Of a stretch of 50,443 nt of DNA, positions 17,280 through 26,310 are shown in pieces. The stretch comes from Mycobacterium kyorinense. GTDB taxonomy: Bacteria; Actinomycetota; Actinomycetes; Mycobacteriales; Mycobacteriaceae. The position numbers and the translations under genes were made by a program. The first letter of the stretch is position 1. Each line of letters begins with the position of its first letter. The notes beneath the pieces are model-generated. The model saw only the letters and a program-made list of their open reading frames with translations, did no database searches and was not told the DNA's origin. The stretch spans positions 1-50,443 of the forward strand of contig NZ_LZKJ01000109.1 in the NCBI RefSeq assembly GCF_001672775.1, in the 5' to 3' direction.

Positions 17280-17839
17280 CCTCCGATGACTCGGTCGATG
17301 TCGTGGTGCGCCGGCGGCTTCGAGAGCTGCGGGTGCAGCGCGGCATGACACTCGAAGACGTCGCGATCCAAGCGAATATCGACATTTCGACGCTGAGCCG
17401 CCTGGAGTCCGGGAAGCGCCGGCTGGCCCTGGATCATCTGCCCGCGTTGGCCAAGGCGCTTTCGGTCAGCACAGACGAGTTGCTGCGGGAGCCCGAGCAG
17501 CCCGACCCCAGAGTGCGTGGCGCGTCGCAGACTCGGAACGGCATCACCTACTGGCCGCTGACACGGCACGGCCCGGCCGGCGGTTTGCACACCTTCAAGA
17601 TTCGCGTCAAACGCCGCACGCCGCCGGCCGAGCTACCGGTGCACGAGGGGCAGGAATGGTTGTACTTGCTGTCCGGCCGGATGCGGCTGCTGCTCGGTGA
17701 CCGAGACTTCACGATCAAACCGGGTGAGGCCGTCGAGTTCTCCACTTGGACACCGCATTGGTTCGGGGCGGTGGACGCCCCGGTGGAGGCCATCGTGATC
17801 TTCGGCGCCAACGGCGAACGCCTTCATCTCCACAGCTAG
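17270..17839 (+). CDS. XRE-family transcriptional regulator with C-terminal cupin domain
   Basis: A 189-residue regulator. An N-terminal helix-turn-helix (about residues 10-65) contains RGMTLEDVAIQANIDISTLS and RLESGKRRL. A single cupin domain (about 85-185) has PVHEGQEWLYLLSGRMRLLL and KPGEAVEFSTWTPHWFG. Cupin-linked XRE repressors sense a small ligand in the beta-barrel and usually control a neighbouring enzyme gene; the divergent methyltransferase is the obvious target here. The His and Glu residues of the cupin motifs are partly kept, so metal binding is possible. Its stop overlaps the 3' end of the convergent RNase H-phosphatase gene by 4 bp. Confidence 0.9.
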   Translation: MQATSDDSVDVVVRRRLRELRVQRGMTLEDVAIQANIDISTLSRLESGKRRLALDHLPALAKALSVSTDELLREPEQPDPRVRGASQTRNGITYWPLTRHGPAGGLHTFKIRVKRRTPPAELPVHEGQEWLYLLSGRMRLLLGDRDFTIKPGEAVEFSTWTPHWFGAVDAPVEAIVIFGANGERLHLHS

Positions 17840-18921
17840 AGATACGCCGTCTGGTTCACCAACCGCACCGACGAGTTCCCGTCGGGGTAGAACTCGGCGA
17901 TACTCAGCGACGCCAGGTCCAGGTGCAGTCGGTAGAGGATGCCGGCCCCGGCCTCCAGCGCCAACCGCAGTAGCATCTTGATCGGGGTCACGTGCGATAC
18001 CACCAACACCGTTGTACCGCCATGCTCTTCGACGATCCGATCACGTACCGCCACCACCCGCTGGTGCACGCTGTCGAAGCTTTCGCCGCCAGGTGGCCTG
18101 GTGCTGGTGTCGCGCAGCCAGCGTCGATGCAACTCAGGATCGCGGTCGGCGGCCTCGGCGAACGTCAGGCCTTCCCAGGCGCCGAAATCGGTTTCGATCA
18201 CGTCGTCGTCGACCGTCACATCCAAGCCCAATGCCTTGGCGGCCGTCGTCGCGGTGTCATAGCAGCGCTGCAGCGGTGAGCTGATCACCGCCGCGATTCC
18301 GCCCCGTTGGCCCAGATACCGAGCTGCCGCATCGGCTTGTTGCCGCCCCAGTTCGGTCAGCGCCGGGTTACCGCGTCCCGAGTAGCGCCGTTGTACCGAC
18401 AGCTCGGTTTGCCCGTGCCGCAACAGCAGCAGCCGGGTGGGCGCTCCGCGGGCACCAGTCCAGCCGGGTGCCGCGGCGGATTCGGTGGCCGTTGCGGGCG
18501 GCGCAACTTCGGTGGCCTCGGCGGCGGCGTCCATCGCTTCGTTGGCCAGCCGGTCGGCATAGGAGTTCTGCGCCCGCGGCACCCAGGTGTAGCTGATCTG
18601 ATCGAAGCGCGAGGCCAGGGCGCGGGCCTGCGAGTGCAGCTCGGCCAGATCGGGATGCTTGACCTTCCAGCGTCCCGACATCTGTTCCACCACCAGCTTG
18701 GAGTCCATCGACACCGCGACGTCGGTAGCGCCGAGTTTGGCCGCCTCGTCCAAACCCGCGATCAGCCCGCGATATTCGGCAACATTATTGGTGGCCCGGC
18801 CAATGGCCTGCTTGCTTTCGGCCAACACGGTCGTCCGGTCGGCCGACCACACCACCGATCCGTAGCCGGCCGGCCCGGGGTTACCGCGTGACCCGCCGTC
18901 GGCTTCTACGATGACTCTCAT
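17836..18921 (-). CDS. Bifunctional RNase HI / acid phosphatase (Rv2228c-like)
   Basis: A 361-residue fusion. The N-terminal RNase HI domain (about 1-140) opens with EADGGSRGNPGPAGYG (catalytic Asp) and contains NNVAEYRGLIAGLDE and the MDSKLVVEQMSGRWKVKH handle. The C-terminal histidine-phosphatase domain (about 160-361) has LLLRHGQTE and ETDFGAWEGLTFAEA. In M. tuberculosis Rv2228c the N-terminal part cleaves RNA in RNA-DNA hybrids. The phosphatase half has been reported to remove phosphate from alpha-ribazole phosphate (CobC-type), which fits the cobalamin genes nearby. The open frame extends to 18960, but ATG 18921 overlaps the upstream stop (ATGA) and matches the family start. Confidence 0.95.
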   Translation of the reverse strand: MRVIVEADGGSRGNPGPAGYGSVVWSADRTTVLAESKQAIGRATNNVAEYRGLIAGLDEAAKLGATDVAVSMDSKLVVEQMSGRWKVKHPDLAELHSQARALASRFDQISYTWVPRAQNSYADRLANEAMDAAAEATEVAPPATATESAAAPGWTGARGAPTRLLLLRHGQTELSVQRRYSGRGNPALTELGRQQADAAARYLGQRGGIAAVISSPLQRCYDTATTAAKALGLDVTVDDDVIETDFGAWEGLTFAEAADRDPELHRRWLRDTSTRPPGGESFDSVHQRVVAVRDRIVEEHGGTTVLVVSHVTPIKMLLRLALEAGAGILYRLHLDLASLSIAEFYPDGNSSVRLVNQTAYL

Positions 18922-19652
18922 TGGGCGAAGCCGATGGTGCGCAACAAGATTGCGCCGCATTCGGGGCAGCGCAGCACGTCGTCGTCGGCGGCTGCTGCGA
19001 TCCGGGACAGCTCACCGCGGTCGATTTCGATTCGGCAGGCTCCGCATCGGCGTCCCTGCAGCGGACCGGCGCCCGGGCCACCGCCGGCCCGTTGCCGTTC
19101 ATAGAGCGCGACCAGTTCCGGATCGAGTGCAGCCGTCAGCTCGTCGCGCCGCGACGAGCGTTGCCGCCGAGTCTCGTCGATCTCGGCGAGCGCACGGTCG
19201 AGGGCTTGCTGGGCGTTGCCGAGATCGTCCTGCAGCTTGTCGACGGCCGTCGACTCGACGTTCTGTTGCGCTTGCAGTTCTTCGCGGCGCTCCATCACCT
19301 CCAGCAGTGAATCCTCCAGGCTGGCCTGGCGGCGTTGCAACGTTTCCAATTCGTGCTGCAGCTCCGACAGTTGCTTGGCGTCGGCCACAGTCTGCAGCAG
19401 CGAGCGGTCGCGGTCCTCACGCTGGCGCACCGCGTCGATTTCCGACTCGAATCGTGACACGTGGGTGTCCAAGTCCTCCAACGCGATTCGCACCGCGGCC
19501 AGTCGGTCGACGGCGGCGCTGTGTTCAGCCTGTATCCGCTGATAATCCTGCTGTTCGGGCAGATGGCCGGCCCGATGGGTGAGCCGGGACAGCTCGGCGT
19601 CCAGCTCGGCCAACTCGAGCAGCGACTGTTGTTGCACTACGGCAGCTTTCAT
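18918..19652 (-). CDS. Coiled-coil zinc-ribbon protein (Rv2229c-like)
   Basis: A 244-residue protein. Residues about 10-170 form a long heptad-rich coiled coil ([36 protein letters not shown]). The C-terminus is a zinc ribbon with CGAC and CPEC pairs 30-odd residues apart, in the CT398-like/C4 zinc-ribbon family. Such proteins are thought to work as nucleic-acid- or protein-binding adaptors, but the molecular role is unknown. It overlaps its upstream (Nif3-like) and downstream (RNase H) neighbours by 4 bp each, so the three are translationally coupled; this order is conserved in mycobacteria and other actinobacteria. Confidence 0.9.
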   Translation of the reverse strand: MKAAVVQQQSLLELAELDAELSRLTHRAGHLPEQQDYQRIQAEHSAAVDRLAAVRIALEDLDTHVSRFESEIDAVRQREDRDRSLLQTVADAKQLSELQHELETLQRRQASLEDSLLEVMERREELQAQQNVESTAVDKLQDDLGNAQQALDRALAEIDETRRQRSSRRDELTAALDPELVALYERQRAGGGPGAGPLQGRRCGACRIEIDRGELSRIAAAADDDVLRCPECGAILLRTIGFAQ

Positions 19653-20788
19653 GACGATAGGCCCTCAGCGGAATTGTCGACGTTCCAGGGATCAGTGCGA
19701 ATGGGGCAAACACGTACCGGCAGAGCCTCACCGAATGCCGACTGCAGCAGGTCGGCGGCCTGGCCGCACCATGGGTATTCGCTGGCCCAGTGGGCGACGT
19801 CGATTAGCGCGACATCAGAGGCGCGACGGTGCTCGTCGGCCGGGTGGTGCCGCAGATCGGCGGTAACGTACGCCTGCACCTCCGCGCGGGCTACCGCATC
19901 CAGCAATGAGTCCCCCGCGCCGCCGCACACCGCAACCCGGGATACCGGCGCGTCGGGATCGCCGGCCGCGCGCACCCCCCATGACGTCGGCGGCAAGCTG
20001 GCCCTGACCCGGGAAACGAAAGCGCGCAACGGTTCTGGGTGCGGCAGGGAGCCGACGCGGCCTAGTCCGACATCGCCGGGCGGGGATGCGAGCGCGATGA
20101 TGTCGAACGCCGGCTCCTCGTAAGGGTGGGCGGCCCGCAGTGCCGAAAGCACCTCACGCCGTAACCGGGCCGGTGCGATCGCCTCGACCCGGTCCTCGAC
20201 TACCCGCTCCACGGCGCCCACACTGCCGATCGTCGGTGAAGCCCCGTCGCGGGGCAGGAACTGGCCGGTGCCCGTGACGCTCCAGCTGCACTGCGCGTAG
20301 TCCCCGATCTCGCCGGCGCCCGCGGCAAACACCGCGGCCCGCACCGCCTCAGCGTGTTCCGGCGGGACATAGACGATCCACTTGTCGAGGTCGGACATCG
20401 CTGCCAACGGCTCGAGCACCGCCTCGACGGTCAGTCCCAGCGTCTGCGCCAGCGCGTCGGATACCCCCGGCGATGCGGAGTCGGCGTTGGTGTGCGCGGT
20501 GAACAGCGAACGACCTGATCGGATCAGCCGGTGTACCAGTGCGCCCTTGGCGGTGCTGGCCGCCACAGTGTCGACTCCGCGCAGCAACAACGGATGGTGG
20601 GCCAGCAGCAGTCCGCCGTCGGGAACCTCGTCGACCACCGCTGCGGTGGCGTCAACGGCAATCGTCACCGATTCCACCGCGTCGTCGGGATCGCCGCAGA
20701 CCAGCCCCACTGAATCCCAGGACTGGGCCAGTCGCGGCGGATATGCCTCGTCGAGCACGCCGATGACGTCGGCCAAACCCACGCTCAC
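19649..20788 (-). CDS. Nif3-like dinuclear metal-centre protein (Rv2230c-like)
   Basis: A 379-residue NIF3/YqfO-type protein. The metal-binding segments are split between the ends: [12 protein letters not shown] near residue 24 and [16 protein letters not shown] near 60 at the N-terminus, and [12 protein letters not shown] near 330 at the C-terminus. A central ATP-cone-like insert of about 120 residues ([20 protein letters not shown] onwards) marks the long YqfO type. It probably acts as a hexameric GTP cyclohydrolase I type 2-like or metal-chaperone protein; the true activity is unsettled. GTG start; the upstream aminotransferase gene ends at the next base. Confidence 0.92.
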   Translation of the reverse strand: MSVGLADVIGVLDEAYPPRLAQSWDSVGLVCGDPDDAVESVTIAVDATAAVVDEVPDGGLLLAHHPLLLRGVDTVAASTAKGALVHRLIRSGRSLFTAHTNADSASPGVSDALAQTLGLTVEAVLEPLAAMSDLDKWIVYVPPEHAEAVRAAVFAAGAGEIGDYAQCSWSVTGTGQFLPRDGASPTIGSVGAVERVVEDRVEAIAPARLRREVLSALRAAHPYEEPAFDIIALASPPGDVGLGRVGSLPHPEPLRAFVSRVRASLPPTSWGVRAAGDPDAPVSRVAVCGGAGDSLLDAVARAEVQAYVTADLRHHPADEHRRASDVALIDVAHWASEYPWCGQAADLLQSAFGEALPVRVCPIRTDPWNVDNSAEGLSS

Positions 20789-21817
20789 TTACAGCACCTC
20801 TCGCAACGCCTCGACCAGCAGCGGCCACTCCGGACGCACCGCCGCCCGAAGATACCGTCCGTCCAGACCGACGAACGTGTCGCCGCGACGAACCGCAATA
20901 CCTTTGGCGTGCAGTCGCTTTCGCACCAGCTCAGCATCACCGACGGTGAACAGCACGAACGGCGCCTGGCCGTCCACCACGTCGACACCCACGGATTGCA
21001 GCCCCGCCACCATCTCGGCGCGCAGGTTCGCCAGCCGCCGCGCGCCGGCCGCGGCCTCGGCTACCGCGTCAGGAGCACAACAGGCCGCAATCGCCGCCAG
21101 TTGCAGGGTTCCTACCGGCCAGTGCGCGCGTCGTGAGGTCAGCCGGGCCAGCACGTGGGGCGCCCCGAGCGCGTAGCCCACCCGCAGCCCGGCCAGCGAC
21201 CAGGTCTTGGTCAGACTGCGTAACACCAGCACATCGGGCAGCGCCTCACCGGCCAGCGACTCCAGCTCGCCGGGAATCGCATCGGCGAACGCCTCGTCGA
21301 CCACCACGAGCCGGCCGGGGCGGCGCAGCGCGTGGATCTGTTCGCGGCTGTGCAGCACCGAGGTCGGGTTGGTCGGGTTGCCCAGCACCACCAGATCTGC
21401 TTCGTCGGGCACCTGCGCACCGGCCAGACCGAACGGCGACTCGAGCACAACGTGCTCGACCGGGATGCCGGCCGCGGCCAGCGCAACGTGCGGTTCGGTG
21501 AACGACGGCGCGACGATAGCGGCCTGTCGCGGGTACAGATTGGCCAGCAACGCAAACCCCTCGGCCGCGCCGGCCAGCAGGGTCACCTCATCGGGGGCGC
21601 GGCCGTGGCGGGCGCTGACGGCCTGGATGGCGGCGCATTCGTCGTCGGCTCCGGGGTATCGTGCGAGGTCGGACAGCCGGTCGGTCAGCCGCTGGATCAG
21701 CCATCCCGGCGGTTGCGGATCGCGGACGTTGACGGCGAAGTCCAGCATGCCCGGCTCAGCGGCCTGATCGCCGTGGTAGCGCGCCGCCGCATGCGGGGTC
21801 GGGTCCAGACTCGCCAC
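20789..21817 (-). CDS. cobC: PLP-dependent aminotransferase, threonine-phosphate decarboxylase-like (Rv2231c)
   Basis: A 342-residue fold-type I PLP enzyme, annotated cobC in M. tuberculosis. The PLP lysine lies in LRSLTKTWSLAGLRVGYALG (SLTKT), the Asp that pairs with pyridine N in VVVDEAFAD, and the Asn in VLGNPTNPTS. It is similar to L-threonine-O-3-phosphate decarboxylase, which makes the aminopropanol arm of cobalamin, but a histidinol-phosphate-type aminotransferase cannot be ruled out. The frame is open to 22108; GTG at 21817 (VASLDPTPHAAARYHG) is chosen because homology begins there. It starts the minus-strand set that runs to the RNase H gene. About 60 bp separate it from divergent ptkA. 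Confidence 0.88.
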   Translation of the reverse strand: MASLDPTPHAAARYHGDQAAEPGMLDFAVNVRDPQPPGWLIQRLTDRLSDLARYPGADDECAAIQAVSARHGRAPDEVTLLAGAAEGFALLANLYPRQAAIVAPSFTEPHVALAAAGIPVEHVVLESPFGLAGAQVPDEADLVVLGNPTNPTSVLHSREQIHALRRPGRLVVVDEAFADAIPGELESLAGEALPDVLVLRSLTKTWSLAGLRVGYALGAPHVLARLTSRRAHWPVGTLQLAAIAACCAPDAVAEAAAGARRLANLRAEMVAGLQSVGVDVVDGQAPFVLFTVGDAELVRKRLHAKGIAVRRGDTFVGLDGRYLRAAVRPEWPLLVEALREVL

Positions 21818-21877
21818 GCTTGAAACAGTAACGGCCTCAGTGGCAGGGCAGGTCAGCGCATCGGAGACAATGAGGGT

Positions 21878-22591
21878 GTGACTGGCACGATCTCTGCTGC
21901 GGGGCCCGATGGCTCGGTGTTGCCGTGCGCGGTGGAACGCCGCGCGCCGTCGCCGCGCCCTCAGCTGGTGATATTCGACCTCGACGGAACATTGACCGAT
22001 TCTGCCGACGGGATCGTTTCCAGTTTTCGCCACGCGCTGCGCCACGTCGGGGCCGCCGAACCCGACGGCGATCTGGCCAGCCGGATCGTCGGACCGCCCA
22101 TGCACCACACCCTGTCCGGGCTGGGATTAGGTGAGCGCACCGACGCGGCGATCGCGGCCTACCGCGCGGACTACAGCACCCGCGGCTGGGCGATGAACAC
22201 CGTGTTCGACGGGATCGGGGCGCTGCTGGCGGGTCTGCGGGCCGCCGGTGTCCGGCTGGCGGTGGCCACCTCCAAGGCCGAACCGACCGCGCGGCGCATC
22301 TTGGCCCACTTCGCGCTCGACGAGCATTTCGAGGTCATCGCCGGAGCCAGCCTCGACGGCTCACGCAGCAGCAAGGTCGACGTGCTGGCCCACGCGTTGG
22401 CACAGCTGCAACCGCTGCCCGAGCGCGTGCTGATGGTCGGTGACCGCGTGCACGACGTCGAAGGTGCGGCCGCCCACGGCATCGACGCCGTGGTGGTCGA
22501 GTGGGGCTACGGACACGCCGACTTCGCCGAAGGCAGCGACGTCACCCGGGTCGCCACGGTCGCGGAATTGCGGAGGATGTTGGATGTCTGA
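21878..22591 (+). CDS. ptkA: HAD-superfamily protein, protein tyrosine kinase PtkA (Rv2232-like)
   Basis: A 237-residue HAD-fold protein with motif I LVIFDLDGTLTDSADG (about 28-43), motif II VAVATSK..., Lys in SSKVDVLAHAL and motif IV VLMVGDRVHDVEGAA. M. tuberculosis PtkA uses this HAD scaffold as a tyrosine kinase that phosphorylates PtpA, an unusual use of the fold; phosphatase activity has to be considered too. M. tuberculosis PtkA is 291 residues with a long disordered N-terminus. Here the GTG start at 21878 leaves only about 26 residues before the fold, so the N-terminal tail is shorter. It overlaps ptpA by 8 bp. Confidence 0.9.
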   Translation: MTGTISAAGPDGSVLPCAVERRAPSPRPQLVIFDLDGTLTDSADGIVSSFRHALRHVGAAEPDGDLASRIVGPPMHHTLSGLGLGERTDAAIAAYRADYSTRGWAMNTVFDGIGALLAGLRAAGVRLAVATSKAEPTARRILAHFALDEHFEVIAGASLDGSRSSKVDVLAHALAQLQPLPERVLMVGDRVHDVEGAAAHGIDAVVVEWGYGHADFAEGSDVTRVATVAELRRMLDV

Positions 22592-23078
22592 TCCGCGGCT
22601 GCACATCACGTTCGTCTGCACCGGCAATATCTGCCGGTCGCCGATGGCCGAGAAAATGTTCGCGCATCAGATCAGCCAGCGTGGCTTGCACGACGCGGTG
22701 CGGGTGACCAGTGCGGGCACCGCCGAATGGCATATCGGCAAATGCGCCGACGAGCGAACCAACCGGGTGCTGCGCGCACACGGCTATCCCACCGAGCACT
22801 GCGCGGCGCATCTCGACAGCGACCATCTGACAGCCGATCTGGTCATTGCGCTGGCCCGAAACCACGTCTGGCTGTTACGCCAGCTCGGGGTGGACGCCGA
22901 CCGGGTACGAATGCTGCGGTCGTTCGATCCCCGCTCGGGCGCCTACGCCCTCGACGTCGACGATCCCTACTACGGCGACCACGACGATTTCGAGGCGGTT
23001 TTCGCCACGATCGAGGCCGCCCTGCCCGGTCTGCATGACTGGGTCGACCAGCGGCTTGCCCAAAACGGGCACCGCTGA
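22584..23078 (+). CDS. ptpA: Low-molecular-weight protein tyrosine phosphatase PtpA
   Basis: A 164-residue low-molecular-weight PTP. The P-loop CTGNICRS gives catalytic Cys12 and Arg18, and the general-acid loop is DVDDPYYGDHDDF near residue 122-134. In M. tuberculosis this enzyme is secreted into the macrophage, where it dephosphorylates VPS33B and blocks phagosome acidification, and it is itself phosphorylated by PtkA. The start is ATG 22584 inside the end of ptkA; the frame is open further upstream, but only this start gives the family N-terminus. The stop and the SURF1 start share one base (TGATG). Whether this species exports it cannot be read from sequence, as there is no signal peptide. 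Confidence 0.95.
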   Translation: MSDPRLHITFVCTGNICRSPMAEKMFAHQISQRGLHDAVRVTSAGTAEWHIGKCADERTNRVLRAHGYPTEHCAAHLDSDHLTADLVIALARNHVWLLRQLGVDADRVRMLRSFDPRSGAYALDVDDPYYGDHDDFEAVFATIEAALPGLHDWVDQRLAQNGHR

Positions 23079-23893
23079 TGCGGCGTTTGGCGTTCTTGTT
23101 GCGGCCGGGATGGCTGGCCCTGGCGGTGGTGGTGGTCGCGTTCACCTACCTGTGTCTCACGGTGCTCGCACCGTGGCAGCTGGGGAAAAACAGCAAGACC
23201 TCACGCGAGAACGACCAAATCCAGCAGTCCCTGAGTACTGCCCCCGTCCCGGTGAAAAGGTTGCTGCCGCAGCAGGATTCGTCAGCACCCGATGCGCAGT
23301 GGCGAAAGGTGATGGCGACCGGGCACTACCTGCCGGATGCGCAGGTGCTGGTCCGGTTGCGGGTGGCCGGTGGAGAGCCCTCGTTAGAAGCGCTGGTGCC
23401 GTTCGTCGTGGATGGCGGCCCCACCGTGCTGGTCGACCGCGGCTATGTGCGACCAGAACAAGGTTCTCGGGTACCCCCGATACCGCCGCCGCCCAGCGGC
23501 GCGGTGACCATCACAGCGCGGTTACGTGACTCCGAGGCGCCGGCACGCGGCAAGGATCCGTTCACCAAAGACGGTGTGCAGCAGGTGTATTCCATCGACA
23601 TCGACCAGATAGCAAACCTCACCGGAGTACCGCTGGCCGGCTCCTACCTGCAACTGGTGGACAACCAGCCCGGTGGCCTCGGCGTGATCGGGGTGCCGCA
23701 TTTGGACGCCGGACCGTTCTTGTCGTATGGCATCCAATGGATCTCGTTCGGCATCGTCGCGCCGATCCTGCTGGGCTACTTCGTCTACGCCGAGATCCGC
23801 GTCCGCCGTGCGGAAAAGGCGACAGGCGACGCAACGGCTGCGCCCAAGACCGTCGAAGAGAAACTCACCGATCGCTATGGCCGGCGGCGGTGA
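23078..23893 (+). CDS. SURF1-family cytochrome oxidase biogenesis membrane protein
   Basis: A 271-residue SURF1 homologue (Rv2235-like). It has one membrane helix at the N-terminus (about 12-33, WLALAVVVVAFTYLCLTVLA) and one near the C-terminus (about 222-243). Between them is a periplasmic domain with LAPWQLGK just after the first helix and VLVDRGYVRP in the middle, both SURF1 signatures. SURF1 proteins help to insert heme a or assemble the aa3-type cytochrome c oxidase. The C-terminal tail is cytoplasmic and basic. It is co-transcribed with ptkA-ptpA by overlap. Its last 29 bp overlap the convergent cobD gene. Confidence 0.92.
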   Translation: MRRLAFLLRPGWLALAVVVVAFTYLCLTVLAPWQLGKNSKTSRENDQIQQSLSTAPVPVKRLLPQQDSSAPDAQWRKVMATGHYLPDAQVLVRLRVAGGEPSLEALVPFVVDGGPTVLVDRGYVRPEQGSRVPPIPPPPSGAVTITARLRDSEAPARGKDPFTKDGVQQVYSIDIDQIANLTGVPLAGSYLQLVDNQPGGLGVIGVPHLDAGPFLSYGIQWISFGIVAPILLGYFVYAEIRVRRAEKATGDATAAPKTVEEKLTDRYGRRR

Positions 23894-24812
23894 ACGCCAA
23901 CACCAGCAGCGCCGCTGCCGCCTGCACCACCCGGGACAGCAGCACCGCGCGCCGCAGGTCGGCCACCGACGGCGACGGCCCGTCGCCGAGGGTTGGCCGG
24001 ATCTGAAGTTCGTAGTGGTACTGCGTCGGCCCGCCCAACCGCACCCCCAGCGCCCCCGCGAATGACGCCTCGACAACCCCGGCGTTGGGGCTTGGATGGC
24101 GGGCGGCATCACGAACCCACGCCCGCAGCGCACCGGCCGGTGACCCGCCCACGGCCGGCGCACAAATCGCCACCAGAGTCGCCGTGAGCCGCGCTGCGGC
24201 ATAGTTGGCTACGTCATCCAAACGCGCTGCTGCCCAACCGAATCGGGCATAGCGCGGCGAGCGGTGGCCGATCATCGAGTCCAGCGTGTTGACGGCGCGG
24301 TAGGCCAGCACCGCCGGCACTCCGCCGGCCGCCGCACACAGCAGCGGCGCCACCTGCGCGTCGGAGGTGTTTTCGGCGACGGATTCCACTGCCGCACGGG
24401 CCAGTCCGTCAGCGTCGAGCAACGCCGGATCCCGGCCGCACAACGACGGCAGCAGTCGCTTGGCGGCCTCGACGTCGCCGCTCTCCAGCAGTTCCGCCAT
24501 GTTGGCGCCGGTGCGGGCCAGTGATGTCCCGCCCAGCGATAGCCAGGTGGCCGCCGCGGTCGCCACAATCGACCAGGATCGACCGCGCCGCTCGGTGTAA
24601 CGCTGCAGCGCTGCCCCCACCAGTGCGGTGGCGCCGACCAGCACGCCGACGTGTACTACACCGTTGATCCGACTGTCGCGGTAGCTGACCTGCTCCAAGG
24701 CCGCAGCCGCCGTACCGAAGGCGGCCACTGGATGGGCGACCTGCGGATCGCCCAGCAGCAGGTCGGCCAAATAACCGGCCAGCGCACCGAGTAGCTGTCT
24801 CACCGCAAACAT
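23865..24812 (-). CDS. cobD: Adenosylcobinamide-phosphate synthase (CobD/CbiB)
   Basis: A 315-residue multi-pass membrane protein. It attaches aminopropanol (or its phosphate) to cobyric acid to give adenosylcobinamide (phosphate) in cobalamin synthesis. The N-terminal [19 protein letters not shown] is the CbiB signature, and [20 protein letters not shown] and [20 protein letters not shown] are conserved loops. Several hydrophobic helices are visible at about 55-75, 80-95, 160-178, 200-222 and 290-310. With the CobC-like aminotransferase and the ribazole-phosphatase half of the RNase H fusion, it makes this part of the window a loose cobalamin cluster. It is convergent with SURF1. Confidence 0.94.
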   Translation of the reverse strand: MFAVRQLLGALAGYLADLLLGDPQVAHPVAAFGTAAAALEQVSYRDSRINGVVHVGVLVGATALVGAALQRYTERRGRSWSIVATAAATWLSLGGTSLARTGANMAELLESGDVEAAKRLLPSLCGRDPALLDADGLARAAVESVAENTSDAQVAPLLCAAAGGVPAVLAYRAVNTLDSMIGHRSPRYARFGWAAARLDDVANYAAARLTATLVAICAPAVGGSPAGALRAWVRDAARHPSPNAGVVEASFAGALGVRLGGPTQYHYELQIRPTLGDGPSPSVADLRRAVLLSRVVQAAAALLVLAFTAAGHSDR

Positions 24813-24864
24813 TCCGGCAGCGTCTCACACATGGTCTACTCGGTGGCATGAGGCGGTATTCACG

Positions 24865-25680
24865 ATGAAGCGCCCTGCCACCCGGGTGGCCGACCTGCTC
24901 AACCCCGCCGCCATGCTGTTGCCCGCCGCCAATGTGATCATGCAGCTGTCACTGCCGGGCGTCGGCTACGGCGTGCTGGAAAGCCCGGTCGACAGCGGCA
25001 ACGTCTACAAGCATCCGTTCAAACGGGCCCGCACCACCGGCACCTACCTGGCCGTCGCGACGATCGGCACCGACGCCGACCGCGAGCTGATCCGCGCTGC
25101 CGTCGACACCGCGCATCAGCAGGTGCGGTCAACGGCGTCGAGCCCGGTGTCCTACAACGCGTTCAATCCGCAGTTGCAGCTCTGGGTGGCGGCTTGTCTG
25201 TACCGCTATTTCGTCGACCAGCACGAATTTTTGCACGGAGCGCTCGGCGACGTCACCGCCGACGCGGTATATCAAGACGCCAAGCGGCTGGGCACCACGC
25301 TGCAGGTGCGCGAGAGCATGTGGCCGCCGGACCGCGTCGCATTCGACGAGTACTGGAAGCGTTCGCTCGACCAGTTGCACATCGATCCGCCGGTTCGCGA
25401 GCATCTTCGCGGCGTCGCCTCGGTGGCGTTCCTGCCGCGGCCGTTGCGCGCGCTGGCCGGACCGTTCAATTTGTTCGCGACGACGGGTTTTTTGCCCCCG
25501 GAGTTCCGCGCGATGATGCAGTTGGACTGGTCACCGTCCCAGCAGCGCCGCTTCGAGTGGCTGCTACAGGCACTGCGCCTGGCCGACCGGCTGATCCCGC
25601 ATCAGGCCTGGATCTTCGGTTACCGGCTTTACCTCTGGGACATGCGGTTTCGTGCCCGGCACGGATGGCGAATCGTGTGA
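24865..25680 (+). CDS. DUF2236 / MpaB-type oxygenase-like protein (Rv2237-like)
   Basis: A 271-residue protein of the DUF2236 (MpaB/latex-clearing-related) family. Recognisable parts are [20 protein letters not shown] near 50, the helix [20 protein letters not shown] near 100 and the C-terminal [20 protein letters not shown]. Some family members bind b-type haem and cleave carbon chains, while many have no assigned activity. The expected His of the W-V-H-x-T motif is replaced here ([11 protein letters not shown]), so haem binding by that residue is doubtful. The gene is monocistronic, between divergent cobD and convergent small membrane-protein genes. The start at ATG 24865 is forced by a stop in a nearby upstream frame. 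Confidence 0.8.
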   Translation: MKRPATRVADLLNPAAMLLPAANVIMQLSLPGVGYGVLESPVDSGNVYKHPFKRARTTGTYLAVATIGTDADRELIRAAVDTAHQQVRSTASSPVSYNAFNPQLQLWVAACLYRYFVDQHEFLHGALGDVTADAVYQDAKRLGTTLQVRESMWPPDRVAFDEYWKRSLDQLHIDPPVREHLRGVASVAFLPRPLRALAGPFNLFATTGFLPPEFRAMMQLDWSPSQQRRFEWLLQALRLADRLIPHQAWIFGYRLYLWDMRFRARHGWRIV

Positions 25681-25683
25681 CGG

Positions 25684-25854
25684 CTAGCCGTAGATGGCGA
25701 GCAGGACGATGGCGGCCATGCAGACCATCGCCAGCAGAAACCACGGCTGCAGATAGATGCGCTCGCGGGTTTCCGCGGTCTTGGCCGTCTTCGGTGCCTC
25801 TGGCGCCTCCGGCGCAAGCGAAGTGGAACGCTCGGGCGTTAGTTGCGAAGTCAT
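25684..25854 (-). CDS. Small single-pass membrane protein (56 aa)
   Basis: From ATG 25854 the protein is 56 residues: a hydrophilic N-terminus with an Ala-Pro-Glu-Ala-Pro run, then a basic patch, then one membrane helix (WFLLAMVCMAAIVLLAIYG) that ends the protein. The start is preceded on the minus strand by TATAGT 5 nt upstream, a good -10, implying a leaderless or near-leaderless mRNA. The frame is open to 26007, but that part reads like non-coding sequence. I do not recognise the family. It is convergent with the DUF2236 gene, 3 bp away. Confidence 0.6.
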   Translation of the reverse strand: MTSQLTPERSTSLAPEAPEAPKTAKTAETRERIYLQPWFLLAMVCMAAIVLLAIYG

Positions 25855-26040
25855 ACTAACTATAATTATCGACTCGTTAGCCTTAGTAAATGTGTTGCTC
25901 GTTTCATTGACCCCCGCATTGCGACGCAGGTCACACTGACACGACGGAGCAGACCCGTAACTTGCCTCGACAATCAACCGCGTCGCCGTCACGGTGCGCG
26001 ATACCAAGGGGCAGCGGGCTCCGACACCGCCGACGAGGTC

Positions 26041-26229
26041 TTAAGCCAGCACGATGATCAGCACGATAGCCACGACGATCAGCGCAGCCAGCGCCCACCA
26101 AACACCGGGGCCGGTGCGACTGCGGGACGAACGCGGCACCAGTTGACTATCAGAAGGCGCGACACCCCATTTCCCCTTCGGGGACATATGGGGCGGATCG
26201 GGTGGCGGCGGGGTGCTTCCAGAGGTCAT
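26041..26229 (-). CDS. Small Pro-rich single-pass membrane protein (62 aa)
   Basis: From ATG 26229 the product is 62 residues, with an N-terminal Pro-rich stretch (TPPPPDPPHMSPKGKWG), a Ser/Arg-rich linker and one C-terminal membrane helix (WWALAALIVVAIVLIIVLA). The longer open frame to 26307 overlaps the region beside the tRNA and is less likely. Composition resembles other actinobacterial small C-tail-anchored proteins. I cannot assign a function. It lies between tRNA-Val and the other tiny membrane protein, on the same strand as both. The 186 bp between the two genes hold no further feature I can support apart from the -10 noted for the 56-residue protein. Confidence 0.6.
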   Translation of the reverse strand: MTSGSTPPPPDPPHMSPKGKWGVAPSDSQLVPRSSRSRTGPGVWWALAALIVVAIVLIIVLA

Positions 26230-26310
26230 TACTCTGCATTGCCGGTGTCGGGAAGAAGCTAAACCCGGAGTCGGTCGGCAACTTGCCGCTGGGGTCGTCA
26301 ATCGCAATCG

